Under the pieces are notes generated by a model, which made no database searches, was not told where the DNA came from, and worked only from the letters and a program-made list of their open reading frames with translations. From NCBI GenBank assembly GCA_024742935.1, contig JANSXN010000001.1, positions 37,613-101,612 of the forward strand: DNA of 64,000 nucleotides, in the 5' to 3' direction. The position numbers and the translations under genes are program-made. Of the stretch, positions 54,542 through 62,317 are shown piece after piece. Position 1 is the stretch's first letter; every line of letters starts with the position of its first letter. Source of the DNA: Flavobacteriaceae bacterium (GTDB lineage: Bacteria > Bacteroidota > Bacteroidia > Flavobacteriales > Flavobacteriaceae).

Positions 54542-55110
54542 ATTTCTTCGGAAAGTAATTTATCGAGTAGCTCTCTCAACTTGCGGCTATTCCAATCGGC
54601 GACTCCGGTTTTTTTAATCAAGATTTCACCCTTTTTGTCTATCACATACGTAGTGGGCAGCGCATTCGAATTTAATTTAGCGGGAGCTTCTTCAAGGGCT
54701 TGATAAATTGGAAATGTATAATTATGTTTTTCCATAAACCGATTGATGATTTCACTTTTTTCGTTTGAAACGAAATAAAAAGCCACCCGATCACCATAAT
54801 CTTCATAAAGTGCCTGAAAAGAAGGCATTTCAGCCACACAAGGCGGACACCAGGTTGCCCAAAGATTGATAATAATCACTTCATTTTTTGCTGCTTCTAG
54901 GTTCGTATTGGCAGCGTTAAGTTCCCTAAGTTTCCAGGAATAATCGTGCATGATTTCTCTTTTCTCTTCAGAAATGGTTGAAGGGCTAAAAGCAATGAGA
55001 CGCTGTACAAAAACCTGAATAGGCATTCGCGTTTGCGGAATAATCAACAAAAGAATAAATACGCCAAAAATGAGATTGGACTTGTGCTTTTTTAGAAATT
55101 TAAGGAACAC
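54538..55110 (-). CDS. TlpA-like membrane-anchored thioredoxin
   Basis: 190 residues with an N-terminal helix (about 11-25) and a TlpA/ResA domain with WCPPC (Cys88, Cys91) in NLWATWCPPCVAEMPSF and cis-Pro region ALPTTYVIDKKG. It reduces or isomerises disulfides in the periplasm, for instance in cytochrome c maturation. Third gene after dapF and the acetyltransferase on the minus strand. Confidence 0.88.
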   Translation of the reverse strand: MFLKFLKKHKSNLIFGVFILLLIIPQTRMPIQVFVQRLIAFSPSTISEEKREIMHDYSWKLRELNAANTNLEAAKNEVIIINLWATWCPPCVAEMPSFQALYEDYGDRVAFYFVSNEKSEIINRFMEKHNYTFPIYQALEEAPAKLNSNALPTTYVIDKKGEILIKKTGVADWNSRKLRELLDKLLSEEI

Positions 55111-55131
55111 TTGATAAGATATTTTTTGTAT

Positions 55132-55656
55132 TTATTTATTAAACTTTTGAAACAACACTTCGTCTTTGAACGTCCCGGCATAAAAATTCCAATCTTTTTT
55201 TAACCCGGCTCTTTTGAAACCTGCTTTTTCAAACAGTGCCATACTTTTTGTATTGTCTTCACCTATGTTTGCATATACTTGGTGAACAGCCAGTTGAGAA
55301 AAGGCATAGTCACAAAGTAAATTGATGGCTTCCAATGCAAACCCTTTGCCCCTGTTTTTTTCTTCGGTAATGATTATGGCTACACCCACTCTTTTGTTTT
55401 TGGGATCAAAATCATACAGGTCAATAAGTCCAAGCATAGCATCCTCCAGGTTTGTGATTACAAGCCGCAGTTGTTTGACTTCATAAATATCACGAAGGGC
55501 GTTGTCGAGATATTGCTTGAGAACAAATCTTGAAAGGGGCGTTTGGGTTGTACCATATTCCCAAAATGAAGTATTGTTTTCAATTTCATAGAGAAAGTCC
55601 AAATCCTTTGGCTCCAAGGCTCTTAATTTTATTTTTTTTCCTGTAATCATTCCCAT
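55132..55656 (-). CDS. GNAT family N-acetyltransferase (RimJ/RimL-type)
   Basis: 174 residues. RimJ-type fold with GKKIKLRALEPKDLDFLYEIENN at the start, the acetyl-CoA site ITEEKNRGKGFALEAINLLCDYAF, and EKAGFKRAGLKKDW. The ATG at 55656 overlaps the dapF stop; an ATG at 55650 is an equally possible start. Substrate unknown; spermidine and peptide amino groups are common for this group. Confidence 0.87.
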   Translation of the reverse strand: MGMITGKKIKLRALEPKDLDFLYEIENNTSFWEYGTTQTPLSRFVLKQYLDNALRDIYEVKQLRLVITNLEDAMLGLIDLYDFDPKNKRVGVAIIITEEKNRGKGFALEAINLLCDYAFSQLAVHQVYANIGEDNTKSMALFEKAGFKRAGLKKDWNFYAGTFKDEVLFQKFNK

Positions 55657-56420
55657 TCCCCTTTAAAAACCTGCACCGCAGGTCCTACTAAATAAATATT
55701 TGTGTAGTGGCTTCCCTCCTTTTGGAACTGCACTTTTAAGTTACCTCCCGGTGTTTTTAAGTTGATTTCATTTGAACTAGATTTTCCATTAGCGTGCATG
55801 GCTATGGCAACAGCTGTTACACCGGTTCCACAAGAAAGGGTTTCTGCTTCAACACCTCTTTCGTAAGTTCGCACAGCAAAGGTATTTTCATCAAGCTTTT
55901 TTACAAAATTGATATTGGCTCCTTCTTTTCCATACAGGTTGTGGCGCAGTTTTGCACCTTCGGTTTCGATATCAAGTTGTTCTAAGGACTCACAGAGAGT
56001 CACGTGATGTGGCGAACCTGTGTTTAAAAACGTATGATCCTTTTCTATTTTTACTAAGGTAACATCATTCATTTTTAAAGAAACGATATCGTTATCAATT
56101 TCTGCGGTATGAAGGCCATCAATGGCTTCAAAAACTGCTTTGTTTTCTATTATATTCAGGAAGTTTGCAAAATGAACCAAACATCTGCCACCGTTGCCAC
56201 ACATAGAGCTTTGATGCCCGTCTGCATTGTAATAAACCATATTAAAATCCAGCGTAGGATGGTTTTCAAGTAGAATCAAACCGTCAGCTCCTATGCCAAA
56301 TTTTCGGTCACATACTTGTGCAATGAGTTTGGTATTATTTTTGGAAAAATATGATTGACGATTGTCTATTATGACAAAATCGTTCCCTGTGCCCTGATAT
56401 TTATAAAACGAAAAGTTCAT
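55647..56420 (-). CDS. dapF: diaminopimelate epimerase
   Basis: 257 residues with both catalytic Cys motifs: MCGNGGRC (Cys74) and ETLSCGTGVTAVA (Cys197), plus the N-terminal YQGTGNDFVIID. It converts LL- to meso-diaminopimelate for peptidoglycan and lysine. First of three minus-strand genes; divergent from the HtrA gene with a 122-nt spacer. Confidence 0.96.
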   Translation of the reverse strand: MNFSFYKYQGTGNDFVIIDNRQSYFSKNNTKLIAQVCDRKFGIGADGLILLENHPTLDFNMVYYNADGHQSSMCGNGGRCLVHFANFLNIIENKAVFEAIDGLHTAEIDNDIVSLKMNDVTLVKIEKDHTFLNTGSPHHVTLCESLEQLDIETEGAKLRHNLYGKEGANINFVKKLDENTFAVRTYERGVEAETLSCGTGVTAVAIAMHANGKSSSNEINLKTPGGNLKVQFQKEGSHYTNIYLVGPAVQVFKGEWE

Positions 56421-56542
56421 AAATACAAAGGTAAGGGTATTAAAAATTTTTTTGCTGTTAATTACTCGTTAAAAGCATTTTTGGAATAAATACAACTTTT
56501 AATTTTACGTTATTAAAGTCAAACAATTAAAAATATAAACAG

Positions 56543-57940
56543 ATGAAAAAAATCGCAACTTTATTTATCATCGCGCTATTTTCGGGAGTGATTACATTGG
56601 GTGGCTATAAGTATTTTATAGAAGAAAACCCTTCTACATCATATCTGCAGACAGAAACTTCTTCAATTATTCCCACAAGTTTCAACAGCCCAAACTTTCT
56701 TGAAGGTACAAATATTGATTTTACATTCGCTGCAGAAAAAACCGTTCACGCCGTTGTACACATCAAAAACAGAACGACTGCCACCGCTCCAACAAATATT
56801 TTTGAATATCTGTATGGAAGAGGTCAACAACGCGAAATTGTGGGCTCCGGGAGTGGTGTCATCATTAGTCCTGATGGTTATATCGTGACAAACAACCATG
56901 TGATTGACAATGCTTCAGAAATCGAAGTTGTTCTCAATAACAATCAATCTTATGATGCTGAGCTGATGGGAACAGACCCCAAAACAGATATTGCTTTATT
57001 AAAAATAAAATCTGAAAACAATTTGCCATATGTTCCATTTGCTGATTCAAATGCAATAAAAGTTGGAGAATGGGTATTGGCAGTGGGAAACCCCTTTAAT
57101 CTCACCTCAACGGTCACCGCCGGAATTGTAAGTGCCAAAGCACGAAACCTCAACGAATTTGATGGAAATCCGCAATCGTTTATTCAAACTGATGCCGCTG
57201 TAAACCGCGGAAATAGTGGTGGCGCCCTGGTAAATGCCAATGGCGAACTTGTTGGCATTAACACTGCTATTAGCTCTCAAACAGGAGCCTTTATTGGTTA
57301 TTCATTTGCAGTTCCTTCAAACATTACCCGAAAAGTGGTTGAGGACATCCTCGAATTTGGGAATGTACAAAGAGCTATTTTAGGCATTCAGGTTTTAAAC
57401 ATAAATTCGAGCCAAGCAAAAGAAATGGGCGTTGATAAAATTCAGGGTGTCTATATTGCTGACGTTGAAAAAGGAAGTGGTGCCGACCTTGGCGGAATTA
57501 AAAAGGGAGATATCATTAAAAAACTCGACGAAATCAAAATCACTAAATTTTCTGATTTATCGGGCTACCTAAGCACAAAAAGGCCTAACGATATAGTGAG
57601 CGTTTTAATTGAGCGTAACGGGAAAGAGAGAATCATACCCGTAACACTTGTGAAATTGGAAACCTATGAGATAGAAAGTCTGGGTCTGGAAGTGAAAAAT
57701 CTCAATAAAGAAGAGCTCAAAAGCATTGGCGCAAAAAATGGCGTGATTGTTACCCGCCCTCTGTCAAGAGATATGGCACAGTACAATCTTTCCGGTATTG
57801 TCATTACAAAAATCAACGATGAAAACATTCAGGATATTGATGATGTAAAATCAATTATGAACAGTAGAAGTCCAAACACGCCCATTAAAATTACGTTTAT
57901 CGATCAAAAAGGAGAAACAAACACCTTTATTTTCAGATAA
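56543..57940 (+). CDS. degP: Do/HtrA-type periplasmic serine protease
   Basis: 465 residues with an N-terminal helix or signal (about 5-22), trypsin-like domain with triad His119 (TNNHVID), Asp149 (DPKTDIALLKI) and Ser225 (RGNSGGALV), and two PDZ domains (about 275-360 and 375-460). It degrades or holds misfolded envelope proteins. Monocistronic with its own terminator at 57965. Confidence 0.94.
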   Translation: MKKIATLFIIALFSGVITLGGYKYFIEENPSTSYLQTETSSIIPTSFNSPNFLEGTNIDFTFAAEKTVHAVVHIKNRTTATAPTNIFEYLYGRGQQREIVGSGSGVIISPDGYIVTNNHVIDNASEIEVVLNNNQSYDAELMGTDPKTDIALLKIKSENNLPYVPFADSNAIKVGEWVLAVGNPFNLTSTVTAGIVSAKARNLNEFDGNPQSFIQTDAAVNRGNSGGALVNANGELVGINTAISSQTGAFIGYSFAVPSNITRKVVEDILEFGNVQRAILGIQVLNINSSQAKEMGVDKIQGVYIADVEKGSGADLGGIKKGDIIKKLDEIKITKFSDLSGYLSTKRPNDIVSVLIERNGKERIIPVTLVKLETYEIESLGLEVKNLNKEELKSIGAKNGVIVTRPLSRDMAQYNLSGIVITKINDENIQDIDDVKSIMNSRSPNTPIKITFIDQKGETNTFIFR

Positions 57941-57964
57941 TTTCCAATTCTAAACTAAATGAAG

Positions 57965-58006
57965 CTACCCCTTTGAAAATCAAACTTCAAAGGGGTAGTT
58001 ATTTTT
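57965..58006 (+). terminator. terminator of the HtrA gene
   Basis: CTACCCCTTTGAA and TTCAAAGGGGTAG form a perfect 13-bp stem around an 8-nt loop, followed by TTATTTTTAT. Confidence 0.88.
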
Positions 58007-58016
58007 ATGATTATCC

Positions 58017-58047
58017 TTTACTAAAACGTTTGAAATAACTAATTTTG
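58017..58047 (+). promoter_or_regulatory. candidate promoter of gap
   Basis: TTTA (58017-58020), a 19-nt spacer and TAATTTTG (58040-58047) fit the phylum's promoter with one mismatch in -33. It ends 42 nt before the ATG. Confidence 0.5.
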
Positions 58048-58089
58048 CACTAAAATAAAATCCACACCTAACCCTTTAACAACACAGCT

Positions 58090-59538
58090 ATGAGTTATCA
58101 AGAAGTTTATGAAAAAGAACTTTCTTTTCAGGCCGATAGAAGACGTGCTTCGGTAGAATTTATTAAAATTATAAGCGACCTTTGGTATGATAAATCCATC
58201 GAGCTCGTCTTATTCAAAAATCAACTGATTGACAAAAATGTGAGCGAAATTTTAAACCTGCACGAGTATGCCGGTGAATTTGTTCAAAAACCCATTTCTA
58301 TATTTGATTCAGTTGAAATTGCCCAGGCTATCAAAATGCTTGACCTTCCACCCGCAAAGCTCGATATAGGCAAACTCACTTATGAGTTTCACCTTGAAGA
58401 TGATAAATACAGTGATGCGCTGGCTTTTGTTTCAGATAAATTAAAAAATGCTTCTCAAGAGAAAAGTAAAAAGCCAAAAGACGTGGTGCTTTATGGTTTT
58501 GGACGCATTGGCAGGCTACTCGCCCGTGAATTAATGGCAAGAACCGGAAAAGGAAGTCAATTGCGACTTAGAGCTATTGTAACTCGTGGTTCTGTTGATC
58601 AAAGTGTCCTTGAAAAAAGAGCTTCTTTACTACAATATGACTCTGTTCATGGGGACTTTATGGGTACTGTTCAAACTGATATAGAAAACCAAGCCTTGAT
58701 TATTAACGGAACCACCGTTCATATGATTTCAGCAAACGCACCTGAAGAAATTGATTATACAAAATATGGAATTAAAGATGCATTGGTTATAGATAATACC
58801 GGAGCTTTCAGAGATGAAAAACAATTGGGACGTCATCTTCAGTCAAAAGGAGCTTCAAAAGTGTTGCTCACTGCTCCCGGAAAAGGAGTGCCAAATATAG
58901 TTCACGGTGTCAATCAAAACGAATACAATCCAGACAACGTTGATATTTTTTCAGCAGCTTCCTGTACGACCAATGCCATCACACCGGTATTAAAAGCAAT
59001 AGAAGATACCTTTGGAATTGTTCAAGGTCATTTGGAAACCATACACGCCTATACCAACGACCAAAACTTGGTTGACAATATGCACAACAAATACCGCAGA
59101 GGCCGTGCAGCAGCATTAAATATGGTGATTACCGAAACCGGTGCCGGTAGCGCTGTCGCGAAAGCCCTTCCGGAATTGGCAGGAAAACTCACCTCAAATG
59201 CCATAAGGGTTCCTGTGCCAAACGGCTCTTTAGTTGTTTTGAATTTAGAACTTAAAACCGAAACTTCAAAAGAAGGTATCAACTCGGCGATTAAAAAATA
59301 TGCATTGGAAGGCGATCTCGTTGAACAAATAAAATACTCTTTAAACAATGAGTTGGTTTCAAGTGATATTGTGGGAACTTCAGCACCGGCAATTTTTGAC
59401 AGTAATGCAACCATTGTCAATGAAGCAGGAAAAAACGCTGTTCTTTATGTGTGGTATGACAACGAGTATGGATACAGCCACCAAGTCATTCGTCTGGCAA
59501 AATACATAGCAAAAGTAAGACGTTATACATATTATTAG
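58090..59538 (+). CDS. gap: glyceraldehyde-3-phosphate dehydrogenase, long form
   Basis: 482 residues, about 130 more than usual. The extra N-terminal part (1-130) is helical and charged and has no Rossmann motif. The NAD motif GFGRIG is at 136-141, catalytic Cys292 in SAASCTTN, then ETIHAYTNDQ, and RRGRAAALNMV. Long forms occur in Bacteroidota and some other groups and are annotated as a separate type; whether they favour NAD or NADP is not visible. Monocistronic between terminators. Confidence 0.93.
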   Translation: MSYQEVYEKELSFQADRRRASVEFIKIISDLWYDKSIELVLFKNQLIDKNVSEILNLHEYAGEFVQKPISIFDSVEIAQAIKMLDLPPAKLDIGKLTYEFHLEDDKYSDALAFVSDKLKNASQEKSKKPKDVVLYGFGRIGRLLARELMARTGKGSQLRLRAIVTRGSVDQSVLEKRASLLQYDSVHGDFMGTVQTDIENQALIINGTTVHMISANAPEEIDYTKYGIKDALVIDNTGAFRDEKQLGRHLQSKGASKVLLTAPGKGVPNIVHGVNQNEYNPDNVDIFSAASCTTNAITPVLKAIEDTFGIVQGHLETIHAYTNDQNLVDNMHNKYRRGRAAALNMVITETGAGSAVAKALPELAGKLTSNAIRVPVPNGSLVVLNLELKTETSKEGINSAIKKYALEGDLVEQIKYSLNNELVSSDIVGTSAPAIFDSNATIVNEAGKNAVLYVWYDNEYGYSHQVIRLAKYIAKVRRYTYY

Positions 59539-59557
59539 TAGATATTATAATTTAAGT

Positions 59558-59594
59558 AAAAACCACTTTAGATTGTTCTAAAGTGGTTTTTTAT
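59558..59594 (+). terminator. terminator of gap
   Basis: A 15-bp stem (AAAACCACTTTAGA with TCTAAAGTGGTTTT, loop TTGT) followed by a T run. Confidence 0.92.
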
Positions 59595-59624
59595 TCAATC
59601 TGAAAATTTCAAAGATTATATTGG

Positions 59625-59632
59625 TAAATTTG
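59625..59632 (+). promoter_or_regulatory. candidate -7 element for the small TPR gene
   Basis: TAAATTTG fits TAnnTTTG and is followed by the ATG 27 nt later. The -33 element is weak. Confidence 0.35.
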
Positions 59633-59659
59633 CATCAATAACTTCCAAAATTAGGCACT

Positions 59660-60151
59660 ATGGACCAGGCAACAAAACACGAAGAACTCTTAAACCAGGC
59701 AAATCTTGACATCAAAGATGGTTTTTTTGAAGAGGCTTCAAAAAAACTAGATCAAATTATAAGTGAGAACCCAAACTTTGGAAAAGCATACAATCACTTG
59801 GGCTACTTATATGAAGTCAAATTCAGGGACCTTGAAAAAGGAGAAACCCTATATAAATTAGCGCTTGAAAAAAGCCCTTTATATACTGCAACTTACTATA
59901 ACTATGCAATTTTGCTTTCAACACTAGGAAAATATAACGAACTAAAAGAATTACTTGACACAGCTCTAACTTTACCCGGAATTATAAAATCTACCATTTA
60001 CAATGAATATGGAATCATGGTTGAGCAACAAGGAAAATTTGATGATGCCATTTCATATTATCGACTATGTGCTCTGGATTCGCTTGACATCAATGTTATA
60101 GACAGAGCCAAGAAATCAATTGAACGCTGTAATCTAAAAAAAGAAATTTAA
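59660..60151 (+). CDS. small TPR protein
   Basis: 163 residues without a signal peptide. Three or four TPR units: AYNHLGYLYEVKFRDLEKGETLYKLALEKSP, ATYYNYAILLSTLGKYNELKELLDTAL and NEYGIMVEQQGKFDDAISYYRLCAL. Function unknown. trmD follows after 57 nt. Confidence 0.82.
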   Translation: MDQATKHEELLNQANLDIKDGFFEEASKKLDQIISENPNFGKAYNHLGYLYEVKFRDLEKGETLYKLALEKSPLYTATYYNYAILLSTLGKYNELKELLDTALTLPGIIKSTIYNEYGIMVEQQGKFDDAISYYRLCALDSLDINVIDRAKKSIERCNLKKEI

Positions 60152-60208
60152 AACCACCCTACCATAAATCTTCAGTGGACGAAGCCAGAAACTTGAAACC
60201 CAAACCCC

Positions 60209-60886
60209 ATGAGAATCGACATCATCACCGTTTTACCGGAATTACTCACAAGTCCTTTTGATGCTTCCATTTTAAAAAGAGCCATCGAAAAAGGATTGGT
60301 TGAAATTCACCTGCATAATTTGAGAGATTATGTTACAGATAATTACAAACAGGTGGATGATTATCAATTTGGTGGTGGTGCCGGAATGGTTATGATGATT
60401 GAACCCATTGATAAATGTATTAGTAAGCTTAAAAGCGAAAGGGATTATGACGAGGTAATTTATATGACTCCTGATGGTGAAACCTTAAAGCAACGAATGG
60501 CAAATCAACTTTCATTAAAGGAAAACCTCATCATACTCTGTGGGCATTACAAAGGAGTTGATCAGCGAGTGAGAGACCATTTTATTACCAAAGAAATTTC
60601 TATAGGCGATTATGTAATGAGTGGTGGTGAGCTGGGAGCGGCTGTTTTATGTGATACCATCATCAGATTAATTCCCGGTGTGTTGGGAAATGAGTCAAGC
60701 GCATTGACAGATTCCTTTCAAGATGATTTGCTGGCTCCGCCCATTTATACACGCCCTTCCGACTACAAAGGCTGGAAAGTACCTGAAATCTTATTGAGTG
60801 GCAACACGCCAAAAATTGAAGAGTGGCGTGAAGAGGAAGCCTACAAACGAACCCAACAAAAAAGACCTGATTTATTGAACGAATAA
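60209..60886 (+). CDS. trmD: tRNA (guanine-N1)-methyltransferase
   Basis: 225 residues. SPOUT knot motifs: [54 protein letters not shown] and [34 protein letters not shown]. Methylates G37 of tRNAs reading CNN/CCN-type codons. Its position before rplS is the widely conserved arrangement. Confidence 0.96.
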   Translation: MRIDIITVLPELLTSPFDASILKRAIEKGLVEIHLHNLRDYVTDNYKQVDDYQFGGGAGMVMMIEPIDKCISKLKSERDYDEVIYMTPDGETLKQRMANQLSLKENLIILCGHYKGVDQRVRDHFITKEISIGDYVMSGGELGAAVLCDTIIRLIPGVLGNESSALTDSFQDDLLAPPIYTRPSDYKGWKVPEILLSGNTPKIEEWREEEAYKRTQQKRPDLLNE

Positions 60887-60922
60887 TTATTCAGTAAGGC
60901 TATAAAATTAAATTTAAATATT

Positions 60923-60930
60923 TATATTTG
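60923..60930 (+). promoter_or_regulatory. -7 element of the rplS promoter
   Basis: TATATTTG within TTTATATTTGCACCC, identical over 15 nt to the tRNA-Phe promoter. No clean -33 TTTG is seen. Confidence 0.6.
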
Positions 60931-60935
60931 CACCC

Positions 60936-60949
60936 GCATTGAAAAATGC
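60936..60949 (+). promoter_or_regulatory. hairpin at the 5' end of the rplS leader
   Basis: GCATT-GAAA-AATGC makes a 5-bp stem with a GNRA loop, placed at the expected transcript start in an 84-nt leader before rplS. It may stabilise the transcript or be part of an L19 autoregulatory leader; L19 leaders are known elsewhere but I cannot match this one. Confidence 0.35.
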
Positions 60950-61014
60950 AATCACTTCAACCTCTGGCGAAAATCGTGAATGTTGTTTTGATTTTAATTC
61001 CAACATAAGTAACA

Positions 61015-61365
61015 ATGGAAGATTTAGTAAAATTTGTACAAGACGAATTCGTTTCCAAAAAAGAATTCCCAAAATTTAGTGCCGGTGATACCATCACGGT
61101 ATATTATGAAATTAGAGAAGGTGAAAAAACAAGAACACAGTTCTTTAGAGGAGTTGTGATTCAGTTAAGAGGAACCGGTTCTTCACAAACCTTTACCATC
61201 AGAAAAATGTCTGGAGATGTTGGTGTAGAACGTATCTTCCCAATCAACCTCCCGGCATTGCAAAAAATTGAAATCAATAAAAAAGGTAGTGTTCGCAGAA
61301 AACGTATTTTCTACTTCAGAGAACTTACCGGTAAGAAAGCAAAAATTAAAGAAAAAAGAAGTTAA
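61015..61365 (+). CDS. rplS: 50S ribosomal protein L19
   Basis: 116 residues with the L19 pattern: FSAGDTITVYYEIREGEKTRTQFFRGVVIQLRG, VERIFPINLPALQKIEI, and the basic end VRRKRIFYFRELTGKKAKIKEK. It is in the large subunit at the interface near L14. Follows trmD with its own promoter and is closed by a terminator. Confidence 0.97.
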   Translation: MEDLVKFVQDEFVSKKEFPKFSAGDTITVYYEIREGEKTRTQFFRGVVIQLRGTGSSQTFTIRKMSGDVGVERIFPINLPALQKIEINKKGSVRRKRIFYFRELTGKKAKIKEKRS

Positions 61366-61390
61366 TTTTTCTTTATCATCAACAAAAATG

Positions 61391-61417
61391 AGGCCTCGTT
61401 ATACGAGGCTTTTTTTA
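61391..61417 (+). terminator. terminator of rplS
   Basis: GCCTCGT-TAT-ACGAGGC has a 7-bp GC-rich stem followed by seven T's, 26 nt after the rplS stop. Confidence 0.9.
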
Positions 61418-61474
61418 TGAACTATTGTTGATAACCCCGGTGAATAAGTTGTTGATTTCTAATAGCCTGAAAAA

Positions 61475-61505
61475 TTTGTATATTAAAAAGGAGACACTAT
61501 ATTTG
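61475..61505 (+). promoter_or_regulatory. consensus Bacteroidota promoter driving the gene-free region
   Basis: TTTG (61475-61478), exactly 19 nt, then TATATTTG (61498-61505): a full match to TTTG-N19-TAnnTTTG. It points into a region with no open frame of note. Confidence 0.75.
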
Positions 61506-61524
61506 AATATCAAAATTACAATTC

Positions 61525-61783
61525 GAAGCAGTTAACACTAAATTGAAAAGGCATTTTGATCTTAATTTAAGTTCTTTGTCAAACTTTTTTATTTGCTTGA
61601 AATGCCAGTTCAAATCTCAGGATTACCGATTTGGCACTAGAATAAAAAAGCGTGGATAAAACTTTAATTTTGAAAACCGGTTTTCGGATTGGTGATTAGG
61701 AATTTTAAGTTGAAGTCCGTAAAATAGTTCACGATACAGGATCTGTAATAATCCTGTCTTGTCATCGCAAGATGAGTCGGCAA
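61525..61783 (+). repeat. structured repeat unit A
   Basis: The head at 61525-61544 (GAAGCAGTTAACACTAAATT) is identical to that of unit B. The end holds TTCACGATACAGGA (61728-61741), a 9-nt variable loop, and 33 nt identical to unit B (61751-61783). ACAGGAT pairs with ATCCTGT, and TCATC-GCAA-GATGA forms a GNRA hairpin (61762-61775). The middle parts of A and B are only weakly alike (CCGA...GGATAAAA is shared). Confidence 0.7.
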
Positions 61784-61811
61784 AGAGTTGTTTTATTTAA
61801 AAATACAGTTT

Positions 61812-62060
61812 GAAGCAGTTAACACTAAATTAAAATGTATTTTTTGACAAAGTGTCTTACTTTATGATGACTTTTACCGTTTGCCTGAGTATCATCTGGG
61901 TTTTCCGAAATTCAGCTCTGGTATGAGAATGTAAGAGTCAGGATAAAATCAAGTTTAAATACCCTTAGGGGTCGTTAAATGACGGTTTTAATCCAGTGAG
62001 GTAATTCACGATACAGGACTCATAATGATCCTGTCTTGTCATCGCAAGATGAGTCGGCAA
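61812..62060 (+). repeat. structured repeat unit B
   Basis: Same head at 61812-61831. The end has TTCACGATACAGGA (62005-62018), loop CTCATAATG, and the 33-nt block 62028-62060. ACAGGA/TCCTGT and TCATC-GCAA-GATGA (62039-62052) are kept while the loop differs at most of its 9 positions from unit A. Confidence 0.7.
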
Positions 62061-62075
62061 CGAATTATTATCAAG

Positions 62076-62108
62076 AAAGCCATCCACCTCTCGAGGCGGA
62101 TGGCTTTT
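62076..62108 (+). terminator. terminator of the candidate RNA
   Basis: AAAGCCATCC and GGATGGCTTT enclose an inner CCT-CTCG-AGG hairpin and are followed by TTTTGTCATTT on the plus strand. On the minus strand the T-run is weaker, though it could also end formate dehydrogenase transcription. Confidence 0.7.
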
Positions 62109-62317
62109 GTCATTTAGTGGGTTTTGATATGATGCTTTGGAAATTGTTGGAGTATAATTATATATTGAATCCACCCCGATACCGCACTCCCGAAACTTAG
62201 AGGGCATCCTTTGGTTACCTGTTATCATTAAAAATTCTTCTCCACAACACAAAACGTAAGTTTTTGTAGCCGGGATGCTCTAAAAAAGTAACTATTTTAT
62301 TTCTGAAAATAAATCAC
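62109..62317. other. gene-free stretch before the formate dehydrogenase stop
   Basis: No gene seen. AGGGCATCC (62201-62209) and GGATGCTCT (62273-62281) can pair over 9 bp around a 63-nt loop, possibly a 3' structure of the fdh transcript. Confidence 0.4.

Larger units (their letters stand above)
61510..62108 (+). ncRNA. candidate non-coding RNA made of two related units
   Basis: About 600 nt run from the consensus promoter to a terminator hairpin and contain no plausible plus-strand gene. Two related units lie in it (61525-61783 and 61812-62060). Each unit begins with the same 20-nt head and ends with a module of two hairpins, the second with a GCAA tetraloop. The gene could be one RNA with two domains or two RNAs. 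I do not recognise the family; it is not tmRNA, RNase P RNA, 6S or SRP RNA by motif. Confidence 0.45.

Noticed and set aside
61525-62060. Integron attC sites or a CRISPR array
   Set aside because: Only two copies with a spacing of about 285 nt, no attC core pairs, no integrase or cas gene, and no regular short repeat-spacer pattern.
61965-62252. A 95-residue minus-strand open frame in the gene-free region
   Set aside because: It overlaps repeat unit B and the terminator stem, has no recognisable domain or promoter, and its N-terminus (MCCGEEFLM) and composition look random.
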